A stretch of 64,000 bases of DNA, from assembly GCF_030323025.1 (NCBI RefSeq), contig NZ_CP097329.1, forward strand, positions 1,395,001-1,459,000. Direction: 5' to 3'. The translations under genes and the position numbers were made by a program. Shown here piece by piece: positions 28,056 to 37,618 of the stretch. How positions within the stretch are numbered: the first letter of the stretch is position 1; each line of letters starts with the position of its first letter. This stretch comes from Pseudanabaena mucicola str. Chao 1806. GTDB lineage: Bacteria > Cyanobacteriota > Cyanobacteriia > Pseudanabaenales > Pseudanabaenaceae. The notes below the pieces were generated by a model. It saw only the letters and a list, made by a program, of their open reading frames with translations, did not search any database and had not been told where the DNA came from.

Positions 28056-29154
28056 CCATACCTCCCCTTTCCAGAGAGCAGAACACCCTGTGCCAATACC
28101 TCAAGATCCCAAGGTTGAGGTAAAGGAACTAGCAGTCAAATCTCTGCTCAAAACGGTGATTGAACCAATTCTGAACATGGATATTGTCAGTTTGGGCATG
28201 GTGCGAAATTTGCGAGTTGTCGATGAATATGTGTACTTACGTCTTTATGTGGGTAAACATCAATTTGCTCTCAAATCGCAAATCATAGATTTGTTGTCAT
28301 CATCCCTAGACTGGTGCAAAAAGTCCTATGTGGAAGTTTGTACGATCTCAGGAGTCCGCACTACGCTCGCTGTATCTAGTGGTAAGGGTGGTGTGGGCAA
28401 ATCAACAACAGCAGTAAATTTGGCTGTCGCTTTGCAATCACAAGGTAACAAGGTGGGCTTACTAGATGCTGATGTCTACGGACCAAACGTACCACAAATG
28501 CTAGGACTAGCTCAAGAGGATGTAAAGGTGATTGACACAGCTACTGGTCAACGCTTTATCCCTCTTGAAGCGCATGGTATTAAGGTAATGTCAGTGGGGT
28601 TACTTGCTGCACCCGATCATCCCCTTGCGTGGCGAGGTCCAGTTCTCCACAAAATCATTACCCAATTCATTCAAGAAGTTGAATGGGGAGACTTAGACTA
28701 CCTCTTGATTGATTTGCCACCTGGTACAGGCGACGCTCAGATTACGATTGTGCAAGAGAGTCCGATCTGTGGCGTAATTTTGGTCACTACTCCGCAGCAA
28801 GTTGCTGTTGCCGATGTCCGCCGCAGCATTCACATGTTCCGTCGAGTTGGCATTCCTGTTCTCGGTATCATTGAAAATATGAGTTATTTGCTCTGTGGAC
28901 ATTGTGGAACGCCAAATCCAATTTTTGGAAGTGGTGGAGGTCAGCAACTTGCCGATGAACTGCAAGCACCCTTGTTAGGACAGGTTCCCATTGATGCCAA
29001 AATCTGCACTGGTGGCGACATCGGTATTCCCCTTACCCTCAGTGAGCCTCATTCAGTAGTTGCAGAAGTGTTTACCAAAATTGCGATCGCACTTGACAAT
29101 TGTTTTACAGAACGTAAACCCATAGAACCCCTTCTTGAAATTGGGCAGTGCTAA
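28048..29154 (+). CDS. Mrp/ApbC-type Fe-S carrier P-loop ATPase
   Basis: A 368-residue protein starting at ATG 28048 inside the end of the HEAT gene. Residues 25-100 are a MIP18/DUF59-like domain, and residues 105-355 a MinD-like ATPase with deviant Walker A SGKGGVGKST (111-120), DADVYGPNVPQML, and LIDLPPGTGDAQIT. The LLCGHCG motif supplies the CxxC for a bridging Fe-S cluster. Proteins of this family deliver 4Fe-4S clusters, and a dedicated copy here probably matures the adjacent AprB-like ferredoxin. It may be an extra paralog to a housekeeping mrp elsewhere. Confidence 0.92.
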   Translation: MSSHTSPFQRAEHPVPIPQDPKVEVKELAVKSLLKTVIEPILNMDIVSLGMVRNLRVVDEYVYLRLYVGKHQFALKSQIIDLLSSSLDWCKKSYVEVCTISGVRTTLAVSSGKGGVGKSTTAVNLAVALQSQGNKVGLLDADVYGPNVPQMLGLAQEDVKVIDTATGQRFIPLEAHGIKVMSVGLLAAPDHPLAWRGPVLHKIITQFIQEVEWGDLDYLLIDLPPGTGDAQITIVQESPICGVILVTTPQQVAVADVRRSIHMFRRVGIPVLGIIENMSYLLCGHCGTPNPIFGSGGGQQLADELQAPLLGQVPIDAKICTGGDIGIPLTLSEPHSVVAEVFTKIAIALDNCFTERKPIEPLLEIGQC

Positions 29155-29157
29155 ATA

Positions 29158-29196
29158 GGTAAGGATGTGCGGCACAAAGTGCCGCACATCCTTACC
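29158..29196. terminator. Perfect hairpin after the Mrp-type gene
   Basis: Arms GGTAAGGATGTGCGGCAC and complement with an AAA loop, starting four bases after the stop. It likely ends or stabilises the operon transcript, though there is no U-tract. Confidence 0.6.
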
Positions 29197-29226
29197 ACAA
29201 TAAATCCTTTCCTTTTTAGGACTACT

Positions 29227-29277
29227 CAATTAAATCTATCAATTCAAGAACTACTCTTAAATTGATAGATTTAATTG
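29227..29277. repeat. 18-bp perfect inverted repeat, AT-rich
   Basis: Arms CAATTAAATCTATCAATT and complement enclose 15 bases. It lies between the Mrp hairpin and a 93-bp element. It could be an operator for the YeiH gene or the ends of a small element. Confidence 0.7.
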
Positions 29278-29285
29278 AAATATTT

Positions 29286-29378
29286 TAGGACTTACGCATT
29301 GGGTATATGTGGTGCGGGCAAAGCCCGCACCACATATACCTCAATCCTAAGAAATTCGTTCGGTTTGCGTAAGTCCTA
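29286..29378 (-). repeat. Interspersed palindromic element, 93-bp family, copy 2 (inverted)
   Basis: Same termini (TAGGACTTACGCA / TGCGTAAGTCCTA) and GCGGGC-AAA-GCCCGC core as the other copies, but in the opposite orientation, upstream of the YeiH-family gene. Confidence 0.9.
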
Positions 29379-29449
29379 TATTTAAGAATTTTTGATTGTT
29401 GGAATTGACATATTCCATTTCATCAATCACAGCAATATTTTAGAGAAAA

Positions 29450-30472
29450 ATGATGAACACATCTTCACCTTCTCAAGTTTGGAAATGGTTATCTCAGCAT
29501 ATCTATGGACTTTATCTGACAATCGCTTTAGCGGGAATAGCCTATTTATTGCGAAATCTACCAATATTTGCTCTGTTTAGTCCATTGATTATCGCTATTA
29601 TACTTGGCATTCTGTTCCGCAACATCATCGGAATGCCAAATTATTGTCAAGTGGGCGTAACCTTCTCCATGAAGCGTATTTTACGATTTGCAATTGTTCT
29701 TTTAGGAATGCAACTTAGCCTTATACAGGTCTTGACAATTGGTAGCAAAGGGGTGTTTCTAATTATCTTGACTCTGTTTGGCACCTTTTGCTTTACCTAT
29801 TGGTTAGGACGAAAACTAGGAGTTAGTAAAAGCTTGACCTGTTTGATCGCATCAGGAACTTCCATTTGTGGAGCTTCCGCCGTGGTTGCCACTAGTAGCG
29901 CTACTCATAGTTCTGATCGCGATACCACCTATGCTGTGGCAATCGTCACCATATTTGGAACTCTATCAATGATTCTTTATCCATTATTACAAACATTGAT
30001 CAACCTCCCCCCTAAAACATTTGGTATTTGGTGTGGAGTTTCAATCCATGAGGTGGCTCAAGTTTTGGCAGCAGCTTACCAAGTAAGCCCAATTAGTGGT
30101 GAATTAGCGAGTATTACTAAGCTGTCACGAGTATTGTGGTTAGCGCCTGTCATTCTTGGCATTAATTATCTATATTCCCAGCATAAGCAAAACTATAATC
30201 ATCTATCACCAACTACAATCGCAATTCCTTGGTTTATATTTTACTTCATTCTATTGATTATCCTCAATAGCCTAAATATTTTCCCAACTGAGTTTAAAAG
30301 TGCCATTGAGATTGTCAATAAGTTCTTATTGACAATCTCAATGGCAGCGATGGGTTTAGAAACAAAGTTACATCAGCTTCGTGAAACTGGACTAAAACCT
30401 TTATATTTAGGTGCAGGCTCTTGGTTGTTTATCTCTATAGTGAGTTATGGATTAGTTAAGATGTTTTATTAA
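29450..30472 (+). CDS. YeiH-family membrane protein (putative sulfate/sulfur-compound exporter)
   Basis: A 340-residue integral membrane protein of the YeiH/PF03601 family with about ten hydrophobic segments. Family landmarks are GILFRNIIGMP, FAIVLLGMQLSL, CLIASGTSICGASAVVA (the conserved G-T-S-I-C-G-A-S-A signature), and SIHEVAQVLAAAY. Members have been linked to export of sulfate or sulfur compounds in sulfonate-degrading bacteria, but the activity is not firmly assigned. It follows the AprA-like operon on the same strand after a 295-base repeat-rich gap, so it may be separately transcribed but functionally linked. Confidence 0.88.
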   Translation: MMNTSSPSQVWKWLSQHIYGLYLTIALAGIAYLLRNLPIFALFSPLIIAIILGILFRNIIGMPNYCQVGVTFSMKRILRFAIVLLGMQLSLIQVLTIGSKGVFLIILTLFGTFCFTYWLGRKLGVSKSLTCLIASGTSICGASAVVATSSATHSSDRDTTYAVAIVTIFGTLSMILYPLLQTLINLPPKTFGIWCGVSIHEVAQVLAAAYQVSPISGELASITKLSRVLWLAPVILGINYLYSQHKQNYNHLSPTTIAIPWFIFYFILLIILNSLNIFPTEFKSAIEIVNKFLLTISMAAMGLETKLHQLRETGLKPLYLGAGSWLFISIVSYGLVKMFY

Positions 30473-30802
30473 AGATCAATAATGCGTGATTCTCCACAAC
30501 CCAACCTACATTATTGATCGCTACTTCAGAATTACTTATTCAAGATTAGTGAATCCATATTATCACTGACACTAACAATTCTAACAGCCTTCATTCTCTT
30601 TGCTTACACGTTTGTTCGCTCTGCTGTAAGGATTGGCGATGCTTTACTTGCTAAGCATCTTCTAGGGCTAATTATGAGTCTTCGGATTGCTTCACCCATG
30701 GGGTAGTGTTTCACATTTATTGGAAAGCTGAATGGGAATGAATAGAAAAACTGTATTTATTGATAAACAAACCAATGACAATATTGTGCACCAGAATAGA
30801 TT
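30473..30802. other. Intergenic region, nothing recognised
   Basis: Between the YeiH gene and the first 104-bp repeat. No open frame with family character and no clear repeat is seen here. Confidence 0.4.
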
Positions 30803-30906
30803 TAAGTAGCTAGACATAAGTAAACTAAAAACCGAGAGTTTTGTTCCGCCCGCTTAGCGGGCGGAACAAAACTCTGGTTTGGGTTTTAATTAAGTTGAGC
30901 TACTTA
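30803..30906. repeat. Interspersed palindromic element, 104-bp family, copy 1
   Basis: Ends TAAGTAGCT and AGCTACTTA are perfect inverted repeats, and the core is GTTTTGTTCCGCCCGC-TTA-GCGGGCGGAACAAAAC. Copies at 47040-47143 and 52255-52358 have the same length. The whole element is one long imperfect palindrome with no coding capacity, like a MITE. Confidence 0.92.
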
Positions 30907-30935
30907 GAAAAGCAAATAGTCTTTCTAGCTAAGCG

Positions 30936-31568
30936 CTAAATTCGAGTTCGCAAAGTTAAATGCTTGCGTTCAATTTTCTGAGTATTTTGCTTGCCGATTA
31001 GATGAGTGTGATGGTCAAGAATTCTTTCGTATGCGCCCCAAGTATCCGTAAAGAATCGTTTGATGCCAAATGGTTCAAGGAGAGCAACCAGTTTAACTAA
31101 AGCTTGATCTTGATGTGGTACTAGTACATAGGCTAAAACATCTCCACTTATATGATCTATGGCATGCCATAACCATCTTTGCTGTTTTTTTCTGCCAACA
31201 AAACTCCACATTTCATCCATCTCTGCTGATTCAACTGGATAAAGATCGACATCTATTGTCTCTACATCCAATTGCTCTAGTAATCGATAGTTGACAACTT
31301 TTACATCTTCCTGCTTTTTTTTAATTCGTTGATCGTTGATCACTGTAGTGGGGCTGATGCCTAGTACTCTGACTGTATCTCAGATACCACTGCCATTGAT
31401 TGCCATCTCTGCAATTTGTTGTTTTACTGTTGCTAGATGACCTTTATAGGTGTAAGCGAGAATAAAAGTCTTGCGAATACAGTTTTCGTTACGACATATG
31501 TATCTTTTTTTACCTGTGGCACTTTGTCCATGTCTATGGATATCTACTCCTCCACAGTTTGGATATTA
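30936..31568 (-). pseudogene. IS1-family transposase remnant
   Basis: The downstream part (30936-31343) reads as IS1 transposase: ESAEMDEMWSFVGRKKQQRW, AIDHISGD, FFTDTWGAYER and QKIERKHLTLRTRI, where it stops prematurely. Upstream, the same frame continues back through an in-frame TGA (near 31379) into the InsA-like zinc-finger part (PNCGGVDIHRHG, RYICRNENC, GHLATVKQQIAEMAINGSGI) up to a stop at 31566-31568. The nonsense codon, lost N-terminus (C to Y and a stop) and missing C-terminal end make it inactive. Confidence 0.88.
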
Positions 31569-31642
31569 GACTGCTTTAAATACCATACCTCTTTTGCCTT
31601 TTGCAATTTTTAGTCTAGTATTCTACAATAATTCTGAAACAC

Positions 31643-31733
31643 TACCGATTTACACAAAGCAGACAACTAGCTTAAGTTTGAAGTGGTTGCAGTGCGGACG
31701 AAGCCCTTGCAATAAACCAATGTGTAAGTTCTA
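31643..31733 (+). repeat. Decayed copy of the 93-bp element
   Basis: Still alignable to the 93-bp family (GATTTACACAAA at the left, GTGCGGACGAAGCCC in the core, AATGTGTAAGTTCTA at the right), but stem complementarity is lost. Confidence 0.65.
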
Positions 31734-31785
31734 TGTTAATCACTAAATTAATTAACGTTGTGGTAGGAACCTAAGCTTTACATCT

Positions 31786-31825
31786 AAATGAAACAACCCG
31801 TCACTTGTGACCGGATGTTTCATTT
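31786..31825. other. Imperfect inverted repeat in the rpoB upstream region
   Basis: AAATGAAACAACCCGTCACT pairs with the following GTGACCGGATGTTTCATTT with a few mismatches. It could be a leader hairpin or a terminator for upstream transcription. Confidence 0.45.
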
Positions 31826-31951
31826 ATGTCTATTAGACAACAACACCATTTGTATGGCGCGAATCGACGAACTGTTTCAGGGCTTTAAGTAAGTCCAAAG
31901 TGCTGTAAACAAAGCGGCTCTAATAAAAAAAATCTTAAATTTTATATTAGC

Positions 31952-31981
31952 TTGACAATCAATTCGCAAACGAGCTAAGAT
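31952..31981 (+). promoter_or_regulatory. Candidate rpoB promoter
   Basis: TTGACA (31952-31957) and TAAGAT (31976-31981) are separated by 18 bases, about 68 bases before the rpoB ATG. They match the group 1 sigma consensus well at -35 and moderately at -10. Confidence 0.6.
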
Positions 31982-32048
31982 AATGTGCTTATGTCTTGAC
32001 TTAATGTCAGATATAAACTCCGCCCACTAAAACTGCAGTCATTAGTGC

Positions 32049-35000
32049 ATGAATAAGCCTACTCTTGTTACTCCTGCCTTCGTTCTACCAGATCTTGTAG
32101 AAATCCAGCGGGAGAGTTTTCGATGGTTCCTAGAAGAAGGACTTATTGAAGAGCTTGAGAGTTTCTCACCGATTACAGATTATACGGGCAAAATGGAACT
32201 CCATTTTATTGCCAAAGATTATAAACTCAAGCGTCCAAAATATAGTGTTGATGAGTCCAAGCGTCGGGATGCCACCTATGCCGTACAGATGTACGTTCCC
32301 ACGAGGCTTATTAATAAAGAAACAGGAGAAATTAAAGAGCAAGAAGTTTTTATTGGCGATCTGCCCCTGATGACAGATCGTGGAACGTTTATCATTAACG
32401 GCGCTGAACGAGTCATCGTCAATCAGATTGTCCGTAGTCCTGGAGTTTATTACAAACAAGAAATCGACAAAAACGGTCGTCGTACATTTAATGCCAGCCT
32501 CATCCCTAACCGAGGCGCATGGCTCAAGTTTGAAACCGACAAAAATGACCTTGTTTGGGTGCGAATCGACAAAACTCGTAAACTTTCGGCACAGGTGTTA
32601 CTGAAAGCGATCGGCTTAAGTGATTCTGAGATTTTGGATGCCCTCACTCATCGTGAATATTTCCAGAAAACTATTGATAAAGAAGGTCAATTTGATGAAG
32701 ACGAAGCCCTCAAGGAGCTTTATCGCAAATTGCGTCCTGGTGAACCGCCTACTGAGTCGGGTGGTCGCGAACTATTGCGATCGCGATTCTTTGATCCTAA
32801 ACGCTATGACCTTGGCAAAGTTGGTCGTTATAAGCTCAATAAAAAGCTACGTCTCAATACCCCTGACACCGTGCGGGTACTAACCGAGAAGGACATTCTC
32901 ACTGCGATTAATTACTTGATTAACCTCAAGTTTGACATTGGTGAAATCGACGATATTGATCACTTAGGCAACCGTCGTGTGCGTTCCGTCGGTGAATTGC
33001 TGCAAAACCAAGTCCGTGTGGGCTTAAATCGTTTGGAAAGGATCATTCGTGAACGAATGACCGTTTCTGATGTCGATGCCCTCACTCCTGCATCGTTGGT
33101 TAACCCCAAGCCCTTGGTAGCTGCAATTAAAGAATTCTTTGGCTCCAGCCAACTATCTCAGTTCATGGATCAAACCAACCCTCTGGCTGAGCTTACCCAC
33201 AAGCGTCGTCTTAGCGCTCTTGGTCCTGGCGGTCTGACTCGAGAACGTGCAGGTTTTGCTGTGCGTGATATTCACCCCAGCCACTATGGTCGCATCTGCC
33301 CTATCGAAACTCCTGAAGGTCCTAACGCAGGTCTCATTGGTTCCTTGGCAACCCACGCTCGTGTTAACCAGTATGGTTTTATCGAGACTCCTTACTATGC
33401 AGTCGAGAACGGCAAGGTGTTGAAAAACCAAGAGCCGATCTACATGACGGCTGATGAGGAAGATGAATTCCGCGTTGCTCCTGGTGACGTAGCAACCAAT
33501 GAAGATGGGTACATTTTTAACGAAATTGTACCAATTCGCTACCGTCAGGAATGGGGTACGGCTTCTCCCGAAGAAATCGATTATGTAGCGGTTTCACCTG
33601 TACAGATCATCTCGGTAGCAACATCACTGATTCCATTCCTTGAGCATGATGATGCTAACCGAGCTCTCATGGGATCGAACATGCAACGTCAAGCTGTTCC
33701 TCTTTTGCGTCCTGAGCGTCCCCTAGTTGGTACTGGCTTGGAAGCACAGGCAGCCCGTGACTCAGGGATGGTGATCGTCTCGCGAGTTACAGGTGAGGTT
33801 TCCTATGTCTCCGCCGATGAAATTCGGGTCAGGGCTGATGACACAGGTGTCGAGAGCGTTTATCGTCTGCAAAAGTATCAGCGATCAAACCAAGATACTT
33901 GCTTAAATCAGCGTCCTCTGGTTTGGGTTGGCGATAGCGTTGTCGCTGGACAAGTGCTAGCTGATGGTTCTGCAACTGAAGGCGGCGAAATAGCCCTTGG
34001 TCAAAATATTCTCGTTGCCTATATGCCTTGGGAAGGCTACAACTATGAAGACGCAATCCTAATTAATGAGCGTCTAGTAATTGATGATGTTTACACCTCA
34101 ATTCACGTTGAAAAATACGAAATTGAGGCACGCCAAACTAAGTTAGGTCCCGAAGAAATCACTCGCGAAATTCCGAACGTTGGTGAAGATTCTCTCCGTA
34201 ACCTTGATGAACAAGGGATTATACGCATTGGTGCTTGGGTAAGTTCTGGTGAAATCCTTGTTGGTAAAGTGACCCCCAAAGGTGAATCCGATCAGCCACC
34301 TGAAGAAAAGCTGTTAAGAGCGATTTTTGGTGAAAAAGCTCGCGATGTTCGTGATAATTCTTTGCGTGTGCCTAACGGTGAAAAGGGTCGGGTTGTCGAT
34401 GTGCGCGTATTTACTCGCGAACAAGGTGACGAATTACCGCCTGGCGCAAACATGGTTGTTCGTGTATATGTGGCTCAAAAACGCAAGATCCAAGTCGGCG
34501 ACAAGATGGCAGGTCGTCACGGCAATAAGGGGATTATTTCCCGCATTTTGCCGAAAGAAGATATGCCTTTCTTATCCGATGGGACTCCTCTCGACATCGT
34601 GTTGAATCCTCTGGGTGTACCTTCACGGATGAATGTGGGACAGGTGTTTGAATGCTTGCTTGGTTGGGCTGCAGAAAACTTGAATGCTCGATTTAAAATT
34701 GTACCTTTTGACGAAATGTACGGCGAAGAAGCATCCCGTGAGTTGGTACATGAGCAACTCGAACATGCTCGTAATAACACTAGTAAGGATTGGGTATTTA
34801 ATGATGAATTCCCCGGTAAATTGACGGTCTATGACGGACGTACTGGCGAACCCTTTGATCAACCTGTGACTGTTGGCAAGGCATATATGCTGAAACTAGT
34901 TCACCTAGTCGATGACAAAATCCATGCGCGTTCTACTGGTCCTTACTCTTTGGTTACACAGCAACCTCTCGGTGGTAAAGCTCAACAGGGTGGTCAGCGC

Positions 35001-35351
35001 TTTGGCGAAATGGAAGTATGGGCTTTGGAAGCCTTCGGTGCTGCCTATATTCTCCAAGAATTGCTCACTGTTAAATCTGACGATATGACGGGACGCAACG
35101 AAGCTCTCAATGCGATCGTTAAAGGTCATGCAATTCCTCGCCCTGGAACACCTGAATCATTTAAGGTATTGGTACGCGAACTGCAGTCTCTTTGTTTAGA
35201 TGTGTCAGTTCACAAACTGTCTGAAGATGGAAGTAACCAAGATACTGAAGTTGATCTAATGGTGGATGTCGGTTCTCGCCGCACCCCTAGTCGCCCAACC
35301 TACGAGTCAATCTATCGAGGCGATATTAACTTTGATGAGGATGATGATTAG
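32049..35351 (+). CDS. rpoB: RNA polymerase beta subunit
   Basis: An 1100-residue beta subunit, the normal cyanobacterial length. Typical segments are [21 protein letters not shown] at the start, the rifampicin-pocket region [20 protein letters not shown] and [41 protein letters not shown], and [13 protein letters not shown] near the active centre. The C-terminal [21 protein letters not shown] clamps to beta'. It heads rpoB-rpoC1-rpoC2. No strong Shine-Dalgarno precedes the ATG, as is common in cyanobacteria. Confidence 0.98.
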   Translation: MNKPTLVTPAFVLPDLVEIQRESFRWFLEEGLIEELESFSPITDYTGKMELHFIAKDYKLKRPKYSVDESKRRDATYAVQMYVPTRLINKETGEIKEQEVFIGDLPLMTDRGTFIINGAERVIVNQIVRSPGVYYKQEIDKNGRRTFNASLIPNRGAWLKFETDKNDLVWVRIDKTRKLSAQVLLKAIGLSDSEILDALTHREYFQKTIDKEGQFDEDEALKELYRKLRPGEPPTESGGRELLRSRFFDPKRYDLGKVGRYKLNKKLRLNTPDTVRVLTEKDILTAINYLINLKFDIGEIDDIDHLGNRRVRSVGELLQNQVRVGLNRLERIIRERMTVSDVDALTPASLVNPKPLVAAIKEFFGSSQLSQFMDQTNPLAELTHKRRLSALGPGGLTRERAGFAVRDIHPSHYGRICPIETPEGPNAGLIGSLATHARVNQYGFIETPYYAVENGKVLKNQEPIYMTADEEDEFRVAPGDVATNEDGYIFNEIVPIRYRQEWGTASPEEIDYVAVSPVQIISVATSLIPFLEHDDANRALMGSNMQRQAVPLLRPERPLVGTGLEAQAARDSGMVIVSRVTGEVSYVSADEIRVRADDTGVESVYRLQKYQRSNQDTCLNQRPLVWVGDSVVAGQVLADGSATEGGEIALGQNILVAYMPWEGYNYEDAILINERLVIDDVYTSIHVEKYEIEARQTKLGPEEITREIPNVGEDSLRNLDEQGIIRIGAWVSSGEILVGKVTPKGESDQPPEEKLLRAIFGEKARDVRDNSLRVPNGEKGRVVDVRVFTREQGDELPPGANMVVRVYVAQKRKIQVGDKMAGRHGNKGIISRILPKEDMPFLSDGTPLDIVLNPLGVPSRMNVGQVFECLLGWAAENLNARFKIVPFDEMYGEEASRELVHEQLEHARNNTSKDWVFNDEFPGKLTVYDGRTGEPFDQPVTVGKAYMLKLVHLVDDKIHARSTGPYSLVTQQPLGGKAQQGGQRFGEMEVWALEAFGAAYILQELLTVKSDDMTGRNEALNAIVKGHAIPRPGTPESFKVLVRELQSLCLDVSVHKLSEDGSNQDTEVDLMVDVGSRRTPSRPTYESIYRGDINFDEDDD

Positions 35352-35361
35352 GTTTGAGTTT

Positions 35362-35457
35362 TGGTAATGGGTGGATTGGTAATGGGTAATGGGTAATGGG
35401 TAATGGGTGAACTAATCAATCCCCAACTACCAATCCCTAATTACCAATCCCCAATTA
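35362..35457 (+). repeat. Heptanucleotide repeat tract between rpoB and rpoC1
   Basis: GGTAATG units are repeated about five times, followed by an inverted set of AC-rich units (CCCCAACTACCAATCC, TTACCAATCCCCAATTA). This resembles the short tandemly repeated repetitive sequences of cyanobacteria and can fold back on itself. Confidence 0.75.
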
Positions 35458-35497
35458 AGAATATAAATATGCAATTAATTTAAGGACGTTGTAACGT

Positions 35498-37534
35498 ATG
35501 GCGAAAGTGGAACAGCGATTTGACTATGTCAAGATTGGCTTGGCATCACCTGATCGCATTCGTAAATGGGGCGAACGTGTTCTACCAAATGGTAGTTTGG
35601 TTGGTGAAGTCACAAAACCTGAAACAATCAACTACCGAACATTAAAGCCAGAAATGGATGGCTTATTTTGTGAAAGAATTTTTGGCCCAGCTAAGGACTG
35701 GGAATGCCATTGCGGCAAATATAAGCGGGTGCGCCATCGTGGAATTGTTTGCGAACGCTGCGGCGTAGAGGTAACGGAGTCGCGAGTGCGCCGTCACCGC
35801 ATGGGATTTATTAAGCTCGCCGCGTCAGTTACTCATGTGTGGTATCTCAAGGGTATCCCTAGTTATATGGCAACCTTGCTGGATATGCCCTTGCGTGATG
35901 TTGAGCAAATTGTTTACTTTAACGCCTACGTTGTCCTCAATCCTGGAATTCAAACTGAGGTAGATGGGGTTGTGGTATCTGTTAATAGTCGTGAAATTCG
36001 GATTCGCGGTATTGATGGTGTGGAACGTGCTCACTTGCTACATCCGAAGCATTTGCCAATCGTTCATGAGAATCAAGTAGTTGAAGCTAGTGAGGCGATC
36101 GCGAGTGCCTACAATCTCTCTTACAAGCAGCTACTGACTGAAGATCAGTGGATTGATCTTGAAGATCAAATCTATTCTGAAGATCCTGTCTTAGATGGCA
36201 TAGAAGTTGGTATTGGCGCTGAGGCAATTAAGCAATTATTGCAAAATATCAATCTAGAGAAAGAAGCTGAGCGTCTCCGTACTGATATTGAAAACTCTAA
36301 AGGGCAGAAACGCGCCAAATTAATCAAGAGGTTGCGCGTGGTTGATAACTTTGTGGCGACTGGCTCGAAGCCTGACTGGATGGTACTGGATGTCATTCCT
36401 GTGATTCCGCCTGACTTGCGCCCAATGGTGCAATTAGACGGCGGACGTTTCGCCACCAGCGATTTGAATGATCTCTATCGTCGCGTGATTAACCGTAATA
36501 ACCGTCTAGCACGTTTACAGGAAATTCTTGCTCCTGAAATTATCGTTCGTAACGAAAAGCGGATGTTGCAAGAAGCGGTTGATGCCTTGATCGATAACGG
36601 TCGTCGTGGTCGGACGGTAGTCGGCGCAAACAATCGACCGCTCAAATCACTATCTGACATCATTGAAGGTAAGCAAGGTCGATTTCGTCAAAACTTGTTG
36701 GGTAAACGGGTTGACTATTCGGGACGTTCGGTTATAGTCGTTGGTCCTAACCTCAAGATTCATCAATGTGGTCTGCCCAAGGAAATGGCGATCGAGCTAT
36801 TCCAACCCTTTGTAATTCATCGCTTGATCAAAACAGGTTTGGTTAATAACATCAAGGCTGCCAAGAAGCTGATTCAACGCAATGATCCATCTGTTTGGGA
36901 TGTCCTCGAAGATGTGATTCGTGAACATCCTGTGATGCTTAACCGCGCACCGACGCTTCACCGTTTGGGTATTCAAGCCTTTGAGCCCTTACTAGTTAGT
37001 GGTCGTGCAATTCAATTACATCCTCTTGTCTGTCCTGCCTTTAACGCCGACTTTGACGGTGACCAAATGGCGGTTCACGTTCCTCTTTCCATTGAAGCTC
37101 AGGCGGAAGCTCGTTTGTTGATGTTAGCTTCTAACAACATTCTCTCGCCTGCAACAGGTCGTCCGATCGTTACACCTAGCCAAGACATGGTTTTAGGCTG
37201 TTATTATCTCACCACCGAAAACCCCTATAAGCAAAAGGGTGCAGGTCGCTACTTTGCCAATTTCAGTGATGTGGTGATTGCCTATGAGCAGGGTGAAATT
37301 GATATTCACTCCAGTGTATGGGTTCGCTTTGATGGCATTATTGAGGGTCAAGGTGAGGAAAAAGATGGAGAAGAATCCAAGGTCACAACACTAGAAGATG
37401 GCACGAAAGTTAAGGAGTTCCCATTCCGCCGTATTCGTGAGGATGCTGAAGGTGGCTTGATTTCTCAATATGTCAAAACCACTCCTGGACGGGTGATTTT
37501 CAATCAGGCAATTTATGCATCTCTGGCTAGCTAA
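35498..37534 (+). CDS. rpoC1: RNA polymerase gamma (beta' N-terminal) subunit
   Basis: A 678-residue protein equal to the N-terminal part of bacterial beta'. The zinc-binding [20 protein letters not shown] is near residues 70-90, and the catalytic magnesium loop [12 protein letters not shown] is near residue 520. [13 protein letters not shown] and the DNA-binding rudder/lid region are present. It is about 50 residues longer than most cyanobacterial gamma subunits, in part because of an acidic insert near 620-650 ([20 protein letters not shown]). Separate rpoC1 and rpoC2 genes are a hallmark of cyanobacteria and plastids. Confidence 0.98.
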   Translation: MAKVEQRFDYVKIGLASPDRIRKWGERVLPNGSLVGEVTKPETINYRTLKPEMDGLFCERIFGPAKDWECHCGKYKRVRHRGIVCERCGVEVTESRVRRHRMGFIKLAASVTHVWYLKGIPSYMATLLDMPLRDVEQIVYFNAYVVLNPGIQTEVDGVVVSVNSREIRIRGIDGVERAHLLHPKHLPIVHENQVVEASEAIASAYNLSYKQLLTEDQWIDLEDQIYSEDPVLDGIEVGIGAEAIKQLLQNINLEKEAERLRTDIENSKGQKRAKLIKRLRVVDNFVATGSKPDWMVLDVIPVIPPDLRPMVQLDGGRFATSDLNDLYRRVINRNNRLARLQEILAPEIIVRNEKRMLQEAVDALIDNGRRGRTVVGANNRPLKSLSDIIEGKQGRFRQNLLGKRVDYSGRSVIVVGPNLKIHQCGLPKEMAIELFQPFVIHRLIKTGLVNNIKAAKKLIQRNDPSVWDVLEDVIREHPVMLNRAPTLHRLGIQAFEPLLVSGRAIQLHPLVCPAFNADFDGDQMAVHVPLSIEAQAEARLLMLASNNILSPATGRPIVTPSQDMVLGCYYLTTENPYKQKGAGRYFANFSDVVIAYEQGEIDIHSSVWVRFDGIIEGQGEEKDGEESKVTTLEDGTKVKEFPFRRIREDAEGGLISQYVKTTPGRVIFNQAIYASLAS

Positions 37535-37538
37535 ATAT

Positions 37539-37569
37539 ATGAAAAACAGTATTGAATGCTGTTTTTCAT
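37539..37569. other. Hairpin between rpoC1 and rpoC2
   Basis: Arms ATGAAAAACAG and complement around nine bases, beginning just after the rpoC1 stop. It may act as a partial attenuator or RNA processing site. Confidence 0.6.
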
Positions 37570-37618
37570 AGTTATAAAAGTTTGAACTAATTACAAGATT
37601 ATTAAATAGCTTAATACC

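Noticed and set aside
35362-35457. CRISPR-like direct repeats between rpoB and rpoC1
   Set aside because: Units are only seven bases with no spacers, so this is a heptanucleotide repeat, not a CRISPR array.
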